This document shows, piece after piece, positions 15,359-23,533 of a DNA stretch of 38,768 nucleotides (position 1 is the stretch's first letter; each line of letters opens with the position of its first letter). The DNA is from Anaerofilum faecale (GTDB lineage: Bacteria > Bacillota > Clostridia > Oscillospirales > Ruminococcaceae): assembly GCA_019114265.1 (NCBI GenBank), contig DXFV01000013.1, positions 1 to 38,768 of the forward strand. The letters run 5' to 3'. The notes beneath the pieces were generated by a model. That model saw only the letters and a program-made list of their open reading frames with translations. It was not told where the DNA came from and ran no database searches. A program made the position numbers and the translations under genes.

Positions 15359-17023
15359 ATGAAACACGCCTTGCCCTCCTTCAAACGTCTGTTCTCCCTG
15401 CCTGCCGCCCGCTGGGCGGCGGGCTATCTTGCGTTGCAGGCCTGTATGGTGGCGCTGGTGTACTACTGGCGCGTGTTCTACGGCTGGGGCGGCTCCGCCT
15501 TCAAAATGACGGCGCTGTGCTGCCTGGCGGCCACCGGCGTGTTCGCGGCGGTGTGGCTGATCTGCACCTTTGCCAAGACCTTCGCCTCCCGCACCGCCTG
15601 GGTGGTGCTGCTGTGCGGGGCGTTCTTCTGCTTTGCGAACCCGCCCCTGCAGTCGCCCGACGAGGTGGTGCACTACCAGCGCAGCTATGCCATCAGCATG
15701 GGCCGGTTCGATTTCGACTACGAGCGCGGCTATCCCGCCGACGTGAACGCCCTGCTGGAGAGCTTCCCCGGCGCCTGGACCAACGCCATCACCTCCTACT
15801 GGGCCAGCGAGGACCCGGTCACCGGGGACGTGGTGGACGCGGGGAGCAGCGCGAACTATCCCATCAAGGTGCGGGGCGGCCACCGCGAGTGGATCGGCCT
15901 GCAATTTGAGGAATACCAGAAGCTGAAGACCCAGAACATCGACAACTGGCGCGAGCCGGTGATGTTCCAGATCCTGCCCTTCCTGCCGCAGGCGGCGGGC
16001 ATGGCGGCGGGGCGTCTGTTCGGCCTGGGGGCGCTGAGCTGCCTGTATGCCGGGCGGCTGGCAAACCTCGCGGTCTACGCCGCGCTGTGCTGGCTGGCGC
16101 TGCGCAACTGCAAGCGGTATCAGCCGCTGTTCGCGGCGGTGATGCTGCTGCCGCTGAGCCTGTATCTGGCCGCCTCGCTGAGCTACGACGCGATGCTGCT
16201 GGGTCTGTACTACCTCACGGCCAGCTACTACTGCGCCGACGAGATCCGGACAAAGGATCTCGCGGTGTTCCTGGCGGCCTTTGTGCTGATGAACGCGGTG
16301 AAGCCGTGGATCAGCCTGCTGTGGCTGGCGCTGCCGCTGGTGCTGCCCAAAAAGGCGTGGAAAACGAAGGTGCGCAAGTGGCAGCTGGCAGTCGTGGCGC
16401 TGGCCGCCGCGCTGGCGGCCACCTTGCTCGTGGAATGGTACGGCCGCGCGATGCGCTTCAACTACCCCGAGATCGGGCGCATGCTGGGCAGCGATGTGAA
16501 CGGCGGGCAGCAGCTTGCCTTTGTGCTGTCCAATATCCCGCGCACTATCATGGTATTTGTCGGCACGCTGTATGAAAACTGCCTGTTCTTGGGCCAGCTG
16601 GGCACCTTTGGCATGCTGGACCTGGAGCTGCCGCTGGTGCAGCTGCTGTCGGTGCTGGTGCTGTGCCTGGGCACGGCGCTGTCGGTGCACGAGAAAAGCA
16701 GCCTCACCCCCCGTTCGGCCATCGGGCTGGGGGCGCTGGCGGTCTGCTATATGGGCGGCGTGATGGGCGCGCTCTACATCACCTACACCCCCGTGGGCAT
16801 GGCGCGGGTGCTGGGATTGCAGGCGCGGTATTTCCTGCCGTCGTTCCTGATGCTGTTCGTGCTGCTGGCCGCGCTGCTGAGCCATGTGCTGGAGCCGCGT
16901 CTGGCGGTGGGCGGCCAAAAGGCCGGACGCCTGGCGCTGTGGGCCGGCGGCGGGACGGCGCTGCTCAGCGCGGTGCTGCTGGCACAGCACTATTTCATCG
17001 GCCCGGCCTATATGATGCCCTGA
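15359..17023 (+). CDS. DUF2142 multi-pass membrane protein, putative GT-C glycosyltransferase
   Basis: A 554-residue protein with about 12 membrane helices. After the second or third helix lies PPLQSPDEVVHY (Asp101, Glu102, His105), the P-x-DE-x-x-H block of DUF2142 proteins, in the position where GT-C transferases carry their acidic catalytic pair in the first external loop. A long polar region at about 105-200 is predicted to be extracytoplasmic. ATG at 15359 has TGAGG 6 bases upstream; a GTG at 15347 overlapping the legB stop codon (GTGA) is the alternative. It follows legB closely and precedes two further GT-C-like proteins of a different family. A role in transferring a lipid-linked sugar outside the membrane is inference from fold class and context. 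Confidence 0.75.
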   Translation: MKHALPSFKRLFSLPAARWAAGYLALQACMVALVYYWRVFYGWGGSAFKMTALCCLAATGVFAAVWLICTFAKTFASRTAWVVLLCGAFFCFANPPLQSPDEVVHYQRSYAISMGRFDFDYERGYPADVNALLESFPGAWTNAITSYWASEDPVTGDVVDAGSSANYPIKVRGGHREWIGLQFEEYQKLKTQNIDNWREPVMFQILPFLPQAAGMAAGRLFGLGALSCLYAGRLANLAVYAALCWLALRNCKRYQPLFAAVMLLPLSLYLAASLSYDAMLLGLYYLTASYYCADEIRTKDLAVFLAAFVLMNAVKPWISLLWLALPLVLPKKAWKTKVRKWQLAVVALAAALAATLLVEWYGRAMRFNYPEIGRMLGSDVNGGQQLAFVLSNIPRTIMVFVGTLYENCLFLGQLGTFGMLDLELPLVQLLSVLVLCLGTALSVHEKSSLTPRSAIGLGALAVCYMGGVMGALYITYTPVGMARVLGLQARYFLPSFLMLFVLLAALLSHVLEPRLAVGGQKAGRLALWAGGGTALLSAVLLAQHYFIGPAYMMP

Positions 17024-17054
17024 CCCGATTTTACCCGAAAGGATGGATTGCCGT

Positions 17055-19049
17055 ATGCTCACCGTTTTGGCGATGCTGCTGACCCTGTGCGCCGTGGCGT
17101 GCTGGTCGATGCTGCTGGCGCAGCGCACCGGATGCGATGCCGGAACTGCTCCGGTGGTGGTGCTGTGCGGCGGCGCGCTGGCCGTCACGGCGGCCGGTAT
17201 GCTGGGCGCGCTGGCTTTGGGCGCGGCGGCGGTGTATCTGGGCGCGGCAGTCTGCGCCGTGCTGGCGCTGCGCAGAGAGGGCAAAGCCGCCCTTTGCCGC
17301 CTGTACAGCCCGGCCTTTCTGTTTTTCCTCGCGGGAGCGGTGTTTTTCATCGTGCTGTTCGCGGTGCGCCGGCCGATGCTCTACCAGTGGGACGAGTTCA
17401 CCTTCTGGGGCAGCGCGGCGCGCGCTGTCTGCGTGCACAACGAGCTGTACACCACCGCCCCCAGCAACATGATCACCCGCGCCTATCCGCCGGTGCTGCC
17501 GGTGACGGTGTACCTGTTCCAGTGGATCGTGCCCGGCTTTTCCGAGTGGGCTGCCTACGCGGCCTACGACATCTTCGCCCTGGCCGGGATGGCGGCGGTG
17601 GCGGCGGGCCTTTCCCGCCGGCGCTGGCCGGCCGGCGTGCTGACGCTGGCGTCCTGTGCGCTGCTGCCGCTCTTTTTCGAGGTGGGCGCCTCCACCGGCG
17701 CGGCCTCGAGCGTATACCTGAACCTCCAGTCCGACCTGCAGCTGGGATGCCTGTTTGCGGCGGCGCTGGGGATCTATTTCACCGCAAAGCCCTCCACCGG
17801 CAGCCTGGCGCGGGTGCTGGTGGTGATCCTGGCGCTGTCGATGACCAAGGACATGGGCTTCGCGCTGGGGCTGATCGCCGCCGGGCTGATCTTCCTCGAC
17901 CTCCTCTTCCAGGGCAAAGCCCGCCCGCGCCTGTTCGGGTGCGGGAGCGTCGGCGGCCCGGCGATCTTCTTCGGCCTGTCGGCCATCGTCTCGGTGGCGG
18001 GCTGGGCCGGGTGGTCGGCCTATGTGGGGCTGGTCACCCGGGAGAACCGGTTCGACCTCGCGGGCGCGGGCGACACCCAGCGCCTCACCCCCCTCTCGAT
18101 GCTGGGCGTGGGGCTGCGGGAGCTGCTGGGCATCGGCCGCACGCAGGAATTTTCCGATCTCGCCGCCTCGATGAACCGCGCCTTCTTCAGCCGCCCGGTG
18201 TGCCTGCTGGGCGGCGGCGCGGTGGTGGCGGTGCTGGTGCTGGCACTGCTGGCGGCGGCCTTCGCGCTGGGCGACAGGGCCCACCGCCGCCGGGTGGCGG
18301 TGTTCGCCGTGGGCAGCCTGGCGGCCTTCGCGGCCTACTGGGTGTTCCACCTGTTCCTGTACCTGTATGTCTTTGACCCCTCCGAGGGCCTTGTGCTCAA
18401 GGATTACGCCCGCTACTTCCTGCCCTTCTATCTGGGCTGGCTGCTGGGGGCGGCGGCGCTGCTGCTGGGCGCCGGGAAAGACCGCGCCGTCGGCTTTGCG
18501 GCGGCGGCGCTGCTGGCGGTGGTGGGCGGCAGCGTGCTCTGGCGCGGCCAGACGGTGAACAACTTCGCCACCTACTCCAACACCTTCTACGGCGAGCGGC
18601 TGGAGGTGCAGTCCCGCGCCGAGGCGGTCAACGCAGTCACCGCGCCCGACGACGTGATCTACCCGGTCTGCCAGGGCAGCGACGGCACCCGCTGGTACTA
18701 CTACAGCTATGAGCTGGAAGCCAGTCTGGCCCGGATGTACGGCGGCGGCAGCGGCACCGAACAGGACCCCTTCCTGCCCACCACCGCCTGCACCCTCACC
18801 GACGCCGCGTCGCTGGGAGCGCAGCAGTACGAGGTGGTCACCGGGCAGCAGGACCTCGCCGCCTACCTGAAGGAGTGCGGGGCCACCGTGCTGCTGCTGG
18901 ACGTGACCGACGAATATGTGGCCCAGCTGCTGGAGCCGTATGCCGACGCCCCGCTGCCCGACCTGACGCTGGATGCGCCGTCGCTGTGGCGGATCGAATG
19001 GCAGGACGGCGAAATGCGGCTTCGCCCGCTGGAACAGGAGGCGCCATGA
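17055..19049 (+). CDS. Large GT-C-like membrane protein, module copy 1
   Basis: A 664-residue protein with about 12-13 hydrophobic helices over residues 1-500 and a soluble C-terminal domain of about 150 residues. In the first external loop QWDEFTFWGSAA (Trp112, Asp113, Glu114) resembles the acidic catalytic motif of GT-C glycosyltransferases. It is clearly related to the protein encoded at 19664-21694: both share WDE-x-(S/T)FWG(S/T)AA, LYTT, a (M/V)(T/V)KD block in the middle, (D/S)Y-x-RY before the last helices and a C-terminal domain with a WY/WF...SY...L motif. The start at 17055 was chosen because AGGA ends 11 bases upstream; ATG at 17043 overlaps that site. Its stop overlaps the next ATG (ATGA). 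I do not recognise a named family; glycosyltransferase is inference. Confidence 0.75.
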   Translation: MLTVLAMLLTLCAVACWSMLLAQRTGCDAGTAPVVVLCGGALAVTAAGMLGALALGAAAVYLGAAVCAVLALRREGKAALCRLYSPAFLFFLAGAVFFIVLFAVRRPMLYQWDEFTFWGSAARAVCVHNELYTTAPSNMITRAYPPVLPVTVYLFQWIVPGFSEWAAYAAYDIFALAGMAAVAAGLSRRRWPAGVLTLASCALLPLFFEVGASTGAASSVYLNLQSDLQLGCLFAAALGIYFTAKPSTGSLARVLVVILALSMTKDMGFALGLIAAGLIFLDLLFQGKARPRLFGCGSVGGPAIFFGLSAIVSVAGWAGWSAYVGLVTRENRFDLAGAGDTQRLTPLSMLGVGLRELLGIGRTQEFSDLAASMNRAFFSRPVCLLGGGAVVAVLVLALLAAAFALGDRAHRRRVAVFAVGSLAAFAAYWVFHLFLYLYVFDPSEGLVLKDYARYFLPFYLGWLLGAAALLLGAGKDRAVGFAAAALLAVVGGSVLWRGQTVNNFATYSNTFYGERLEVQSRAEAVNAVTAPDDVIYPVCQGSDGTRWYYYSYELEASLARMYGGGSGTEQDPFLPTTACTLTDAASLGAQQYEVVTGQQDLAAYLKECGATVLLLDVTDEYVAQLLEPYADAPLPDLTLDAPSLWRIEWQDGEMRLRPLEQEAP

Positions 19050-19660
19050 AACGGATACGTTCCCATCCGCTGCTGGCCGGCTGGCTGGCGGCGATCTTGC
19101 TCTGGCTACTGGTGTGGCTCGGCGGCGGCGTGCAGACCCTGTTCTACCTCTGCCGCGGCCAGGCCGGCACACAGCAGCTCGCCCCGGACGACTGGGCCTT
19201 CTCCTCGCTGGTGGAGACCGAAAACCCGGTCACCGGCGAAGCGGGCTGGCTGGTCTCCACCGACACCGACCCCCGCATGGAATGGACGGGTGAGCGGTAT
19301 GTGAGTGCCGTCGCCCTCACAATGTCCTCGCTGCGCCCCACCGGCGCGGTGGTGCTGTACTACAAAACGCCGGGCCAGACCGACTATTCGGTGCAGCAGA
19401 TGGTCTACGCCCAAAAGACCGGCGAGGCCACCTATGAGTTCTCGCTGGGCGGCCAATACGTCACCGCCCTCCGCATCGACCCCGCCAGCAGCGGCGCGGT
19501 GTTCCTGAAGCCGGGCACGGCCGTGATCGATCCCCCGGGCAGCTGGCTGCGCCGCCTTGTGCCGAACGGCCTGCAATGGATGGCGCTGCTGGCGGCCGGA
19601 CCGGTGCTGGCCGCGCTGTGGCGGCTTGTGGATAACAAAGGGTATAAAACAAAGGAGTAA
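19046..19660 (+). CDS. Small TM/beta-domain/TM protein, module copy 1
   Basis: A 204-residue protein with a basic N-terminus, a membrane helix at about 9-34, an extracytoplasmic domain (about 38-170) rich in predicted beta strands and a second helix at about 176-194, with a short basic cytoplasmic tail. Landmark motifs are GW (67-68), DP (75-76), LYY (104-106) and LRIDP (142-146). The protein at 21691-22329 has LYY and LRLDP at exactly the same residue numbers, so the two are paralogues despite low overall identity. The domain looks like a carbohydrate-binding-type beta sandwich. It is translationally coupled to the upstream GT-C-like gene through an ATGA overlap. A role as partner or glycan-binding subunit of that protein is inference. 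Confidence 0.72.
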   Translation: MKRIRSHPLLAGWLAAILLWLLVWLGGGVQTLFYLCRGQAGTQQLAPDDWAFSSLVETENPVTGEAGWLVSTDTDPRMEWTGERYVSAVALTMSSLRPTGAVVLYYKTPGQTDYSVQQMVYAQKTGEATYEFSLGGQYVTALRIDPASSGAVFLKPGTAVIDPPGSWLRRLVPNGLQWMALLAAGPVLAALWRLVDNKGYKTKE

Positions 19661-19663
19661 TCC

Positions 19664-21694
19664 ATGCAGTATTTTGACGTTGTCATCAGCTTTGCGGCGC
19701 TGGCGCTGCTGTGCCTGTTTCTGGTGCGGCGGTGCGGGCTGCACCCCAGCCTTGCGCCGCTGGCCGCGCTGTGCGGCACCATGCTGTGGTTCTGCGCGGG
19801 CGGGATGCTGGGCATCCTCCGCCCGATGGGCTGGGCCTATTTTGTGCTGGCGGCGGGCCTGGGCGTGTGGGGGCTTGTCGGTCTGCGCAAACAGCGGGCC
19901 GGGCTTGTCAGCCCGGGGCTGTGCCTGTTTTTCGGGTTGGGCGCGGTGTTCCTGGTCTATCTGGCCGTGCGCCAGCCGGTGGTGTCGGTGTGGGACGAGA
20001 TGTCCTTCTGGGGCACCGCCGCCAAGATCACCAAGCTGGACGACACCCTCTACACCACCAGCACCCTGTCCGGCATCTGGGAGTGGACCGCCACCCAGAA
20101 GCCGGGGATGATCGTGCTGGGCTACTGGATGCAGTTTTTCGGCGCGGGTTTTGCCGCCTGGAAGCTGTATCTGGCCTACGACCTGCTGCTGTTCGCCTGC
20201 TTTGCCGCCATCGTGGGCGCGCTGGAATGGCGCGGCTGGAAGGCGTGGGTGCCGGTGGCGCTGGCGGCCTTCCTGTCGCCCTGGTTTTTCACGGTGTATC
20301 AGCGGGAAACCACCCTGCGCCCGGTGTATATGGACTCCTACGGCGACATCCCGGCCGGCGTGCTGGCGGCGGGCGCGGTGGCCTTCTGGCTCTGTTTGCG
20401 CCGCAGCGGACGCCGCGGTCTGTGGGGCGTGCCGGTGGTGCTGGCCGCCGCCGCGATGGTGAAGGACAACACCCTGCCCATCGCGCTGATGGCGCTGGGC
20501 CTTGTGGCGGCGGATGCGCTGCTGTTCGGCCTGCCGGGCGCGGAGCCGGCCAATAAACCGAAACAATACGCCCGCCGTCTGGGCTTCTGTGTGCTGGCGG
20601 CGTCCGGCCCGGCGATCGCGTATGTCAGCTGGAGCCTGCACGCCGCCGCAGCAGTGGCCGCGCGGGCCGCCACCGGCGGCATGGGCAGCACCAGCCTGAG
20701 CCTGGGCGCCGTGCTGCGCTATGGCTTCGGGACGCTGCTTGCGCCCGGCAGCCTGCCCGCCGGGGTGGCCGACCAGTACGGCGCGAAGTTCGCCCAGGTG
20801 GCGGCCGATATGAAGAGCGCCTTTTTCTCGGCCTCGCTCACGATGGCCGGTCCCTGCGTCACCGCGCTGGCGCTGATCGTCTGTGTGTTCGGCGCGGCGG
20901 TGCTGTTCGGCCGCCGGGGCAGCCGCCTGCGCGCCGCGGTGCTGGGCGCGTGCACCGTTGCGGGATTTTTCGCCTACTATCTGGTCATCCTGTTCAGCTA
21001 TGTGTTCATCTTCAAGGATTTCCAGGCCGCCGGTCTCGACAGCTACAACCGCTACATCTACCCCTATCTGCTGTTCGCGTTCCTGGTGGGCCTTGCGCTG
21101 CTGGCCGACGCCGCCGACGCGCCCCGCCGGTTCGCCCCCGCAAACGGGGCGGTGCTGGCGCTGAGCGGCGTGATGCTGTGGCGTTTTTCCAGCCTGCTGC
21201 TGCCGCAGTTCACGGTGCTGGGATACCCCGAGCCCTACTTTGAGCAGCAGAAGCAGAGCGCCGCGGTGGCCGATGCGGTGATCGCCTCGGTGCCCGAAAA
21301 CGCCCGCGTGTTCTATGTGTACCAGGGCGACAACGGCGAGCACTGGTTCGCCCAGTCCTACAACCTGCTGCCGGTACTGCTGGATTCCAGCGGCACGGTG
21401 GACGAGGAAAAGGGCTGGTCGGGCGGAGGCGGCGGCACCTTTGGCCTGCCCGAGCTTGCCAACGGCGACCTCTACTACCACGCCTACACGGTGGAGCAGC
21501 TCTCCTCCTACCTGGCCGAAAGCGGCTGCACCCACATGCTGGTGGAGCAGTCGGATGACATCTTCGCCGAGAGCTACGGCGAGCTGTTCAGCGACGGCCT
21601 CGCCGCTGCCGAGGACGGCCCGGCGCTGTATGCGGTGGACGCTTCGGGCGACGCTGCCCGCATGACGCTGGTGGAATGGGAGGTGCAGCCATGA
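19664..21694 (+). CDS. Large GT-C-like membrane protein, module copy 2
   Basis: A 676-residue homologue of the 17055-19049 product, with the same plan: about 12-13 membrane helices followed by a soluble C-terminal domain. The external-loop motif is VWDEMSFWGTAAK (Trp110, Asp111, Glu112), two residues from its position in copy 1, followed by LYTT. The middle has MVKDN where copy 1 has MTKDM, and SYNRYIYPYL where copy 1 has DYARYFLPFY. The C-terminal domain contains HWFAQSYNLLPVLL followed by a glycine-rich stretch. AAAGGAG lies 6 bases before the ATG, immediately after the stop of the small protein of copy 1, and its own stop overlaps the next small gene (ATGA). Identity with copy 1 is low by eye, so the duplication is old or the copies have diverged in substrate. 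Confidence 0.75.
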   Translation: MQYFDVVISFAALALLCLFLVRRCGLHPSLAPLAALCGTMLWFCAGGMLGILRPMGWAYFVLAAGLGVWGLVGLRKQRAGLVSPGLCLFFGLGAVFLVYLAVRQPVVSVWDEMSFWGTAAKITKLDDTLYTTSTLSGIWEWTATQKPGMIVLGYWMQFFGAGFAAWKLYLAYDLLLFACFAAIVGALEWRGWKAWVPVALAAFLSPWFFTVYQRETTLRPVYMDSYGDIPAGVLAAGAVAFWLCLRRSGRRGLWGVPVVLAAAAMVKDNTLPIALMALGLVAADALLFGLPGAEPANKPKQYARRLGFCVLAASGPAIAYVSWSLHAAAAVAARAATGGMGSTSLSLGAVLRYGFGTLLAPGSLPAGVADQYGAKFAQVAADMKSAFFSASLTMAGPCVTALALIVCVFGAAVLFGRRGSRLRAAVLGACTVAGFFAYYLVILFSYVFIFKDFQAAGLDSYNRYIYPYLLFAFLVGLALLADAADAPRRFAPANGAVLALSGVMLWRFSSLLLPQFTVLGYPEPYFEQQKQSAAVADAVIASVPENARVFYVYQGDNGEHWFAQSYNLLPVLLDSSGTVDEEKGWSGGGGGTFGLPELANGDLYYHAYTVEQLSSYLAESGCTHMLVEQSDDIFAESYGELFSDGLAAAEDGPALYAVDASGDAARMTLVEWEVQP

Positions 21695-22329
21695 ACAAGC
21701 TGAAACAGGCCGCGCGCTGGTGCGGGCGGCATCTGGTGCTCACCTGCTATGCGGTGTATCTGGCGGCGGCGCTGGCGGTGGGGCTGTACGGCTTTGCGGC
21801 CGACAGCATCCTGCGCGCCGCCGGCAAATTGCAGACGGTGGAGCTGTCCGCCGCCGATTTTGAACCGGTCAACCTGGCCGGGGAAGGGGACGGCTGGCGC
21901 AGCCAGACCGCCGACCCGCAGCTTCTCTACCACGCGGACGGCCGCGTGCTGACGGTGCGCGCAGAGCTGTCCTTCGACGCCGACCAGGGCGAGCTGGACC
22001 TCTATTACAACGAGTCCCCCGGCGAGGACTTCGACAAATACCGCCGTGTGTGGGCGGTGCGGCAGGCGGACGGCAGCTACCTCTACAAACTGCCCCGCAC
22101 CCACATCGACACCCTCCGCCTCGACCCCGGCAGCGCCGAAAATCTGGGCATCACGATCGGCCGCATCTGGCTGAACGAGCCGGTGGGCCTTGCGGGCTAC
22201 TTCGATCTGTCTCTCAACGGCCTGTTCCGCCTGGCGGTGTATCCGGCACTGGCGGCGGCGGCCATGCAATATCTGCTTTCGGTGTGGCGCGACGCCCGCC
22301 GCAAAGCCAATGGGAAAGGAAGCTGTTGA
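21691..22329 (+). CDS. Small TM/beta-domain/TM protein, module copy 2
   Basis: A 212-residue protein with a basic N-terminus, a membrane helix at about 14-36, an external beta-rich domain and a C-terminal helix at about 180-197 with a basic tail. GW (68-69), DP (75-76), LYY (104-106) and LRLDP (142-146) align with copy 1 without net gaps between the last two. The stretch after LRLDP (GSAENLGITIGRIWL) resembles the final strands of galactose-binding-like domains attached to some surface glycosyltransferases. It overlaps the upstream large gene by ATGA and is followed 3 bases later by legC. No catalytic residues are evident, so a binding or scaffolding role is more likely than catalysis. Confidence 0.72.
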   Translation: MNKLKQAARWCGRHLVLTCYAVYLAAALAVGLYGFAADSILRAAGKLQTVELSAADFEPVNLAGEGDGWRSQTADPQLLYHADGRVLTVRAELSFDADQGELDLYYNESPGEDFDKYRRVWAVRQADGSYLYKLPRTHIDTLRLDPGSAENLGITIGRIWLNEPVGLAGYFDLSLNGLFRLAVYPALAAAAMQYLLSVWRDARRKANGKGSC

Positions 22330-22332
22330 ACA

Positions 22333-23499
22333 ATGAGCGAAAAAACCTTCATCCCTCTGTCGGTGCCGAATTTCAGCGGCAACGAGAAGGAATATGTCAA
22401 CGACGCGGTGGTGAGCGAGTGGGTGTCCACCGGCGGCAGCCTTGTGCCCAAATTTGAGCAGGCCATCGCCGATTATGTGGGCATGCCCCGCGCAGTGGCC
22501 TGCAACAGCGGCACCTCCGGCCTGCATCTGGCCATGATGATGGCCGGTATCGGCGCCGGCGACGAGGTGCTGGCCCCCACCCTCACCTTCATCGCGGCGG
22601 TCAACCCCATCCGCTACGCCGGCGCGCAGCCCGTCTTTCTCGGCTGCGACGACACCCTCTGCCTCGACCCCAAGCTGGCCGAGGAATACCTCGCCCAAAA
22701 CGCCGAGGTGAAGGACGGCCGCTGTGTCAGCCGCGTCACCGGCGCGCACATCAAGGCCATCGTGGTGGTGCATGTGTTCGGCAACCTGGCCGACATGGAG
22801 GCGATCATGGATCTGGCCGCCCGCTGGCACCTGATCGTGATCGAGGACGCCACCGAGGCGCTGGGCAGCTATTTCACCGCCGGACGCTACGCCGGCAAAT
22901 ACGCGGGCACCATCGGCGACGTGGGCGTCTACAGCTTCAACGGCAACAAGATCATCACCACCGGCGCGGGCGGCATGGTGGTGTCCAACCACGACGACTG
23001 GGCCGAGCACGCGAAGCACCTGTCCACCCAGGCCAAGGCCGACGAGCTGCACTTCGTGCACGACGAGGTGGGCTACAACTACCGCCTCACCAACCTGCAG
23101 GCGGCGCTGGGCCTGGCCCAGCTGGAGCAGCTGGAGGGCTTCATCGCCCACAAGAACGAGATGTACGAGTTCTACCGTGAGCGTCTGGACGGCAAACACA
23201 ACTACCGCATCCTGCCCTTCCGGGACGGCACCCGCAGCAACCGCTGGTTCTACAGCCTGTTTGTGGAGGATGCCCATCCGCTGCACCGCGACGAGATCAT
23301 CCGCCGCCTGTCGGCCGAGAAGATCCAGACCCGCCCCATCTGGGCGCTCATTCAGGACCAGGCCGACTACCCCCAAAACCAGCACTACGGCACCGGCCTC
23401 GCCCGGCACTATCTGGGCCATATCGTCAACCTGCCCTGCTCCACGAACCTCTCCAAAGAGGACGCACAGCGGGTGGTGGATGTGCTGCTGAGCCTGTAA
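22333..23499 (+). CDS. legC: PLP-dependent sugar aminotransferase, LegC-like
   Basis: A 388-residue DegT/DnrJ/EryC1/StrS family enzyme that adds an amino group from glutamate to the 4-keto sugar made by LegB. The PLP-binding pattern is complete: NSGTSGLHLA (58-67), ED (171-172, in VIEDATEALGS) and the Schiff-base Lys206 in SFNGNKIITTGAGG. The substrate loop YNYRLTNLQAALGLAQLE is usual for the family. The opening FIPLSVPNFSGNEKEYV and the long insertion at 115-140 are typical of the LegC type, longer than ArnB- or PglE-like enzymes. It has GGAAAGGAAG upstream and is 3 bases from the preceding gene. It starts the contiguous block legC, ptmE-like, legI, legG. Confidence 0.87.
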   Translation: MSEKTFIPLSVPNFSGNEKEYVNDAVVSEWVSTGGSLVPKFEQAIADYVGMPRAVACNSGTSGLHLAMMMAGIGAGDEVLAPTLTFIAAVNPIRYAGAQPVFLGCDDTLCLDPKLAEEYLAQNAEVKDGRCVSRVTGAHIKAIVVVHVFGNLADMEAIMDLAARWHLIVIEDATEALGSYFTAGRYAGKYAGTIGDVGVYSFNGNKIITTGAGGMVVSNHDDWAEHAKHLSTQAKADELHFVHDEVGYNYRLTNLQAALGLAQLEQLEGFIAHKNEMYEFYRERLDGKHNYRILPFRDGTRSNRWFYSLFVEDAHPLHRDEIIRRLSAEKIQTRPIWALIQDQADYPQNQHYGTGLARHYLGHIVNLPCSTNLSKEDAQRVVDVLLSL

Positions 23500-23533
23500 A
23501 AACCGCGCATTGACGCAAAAAAGGAGGCTGTGT

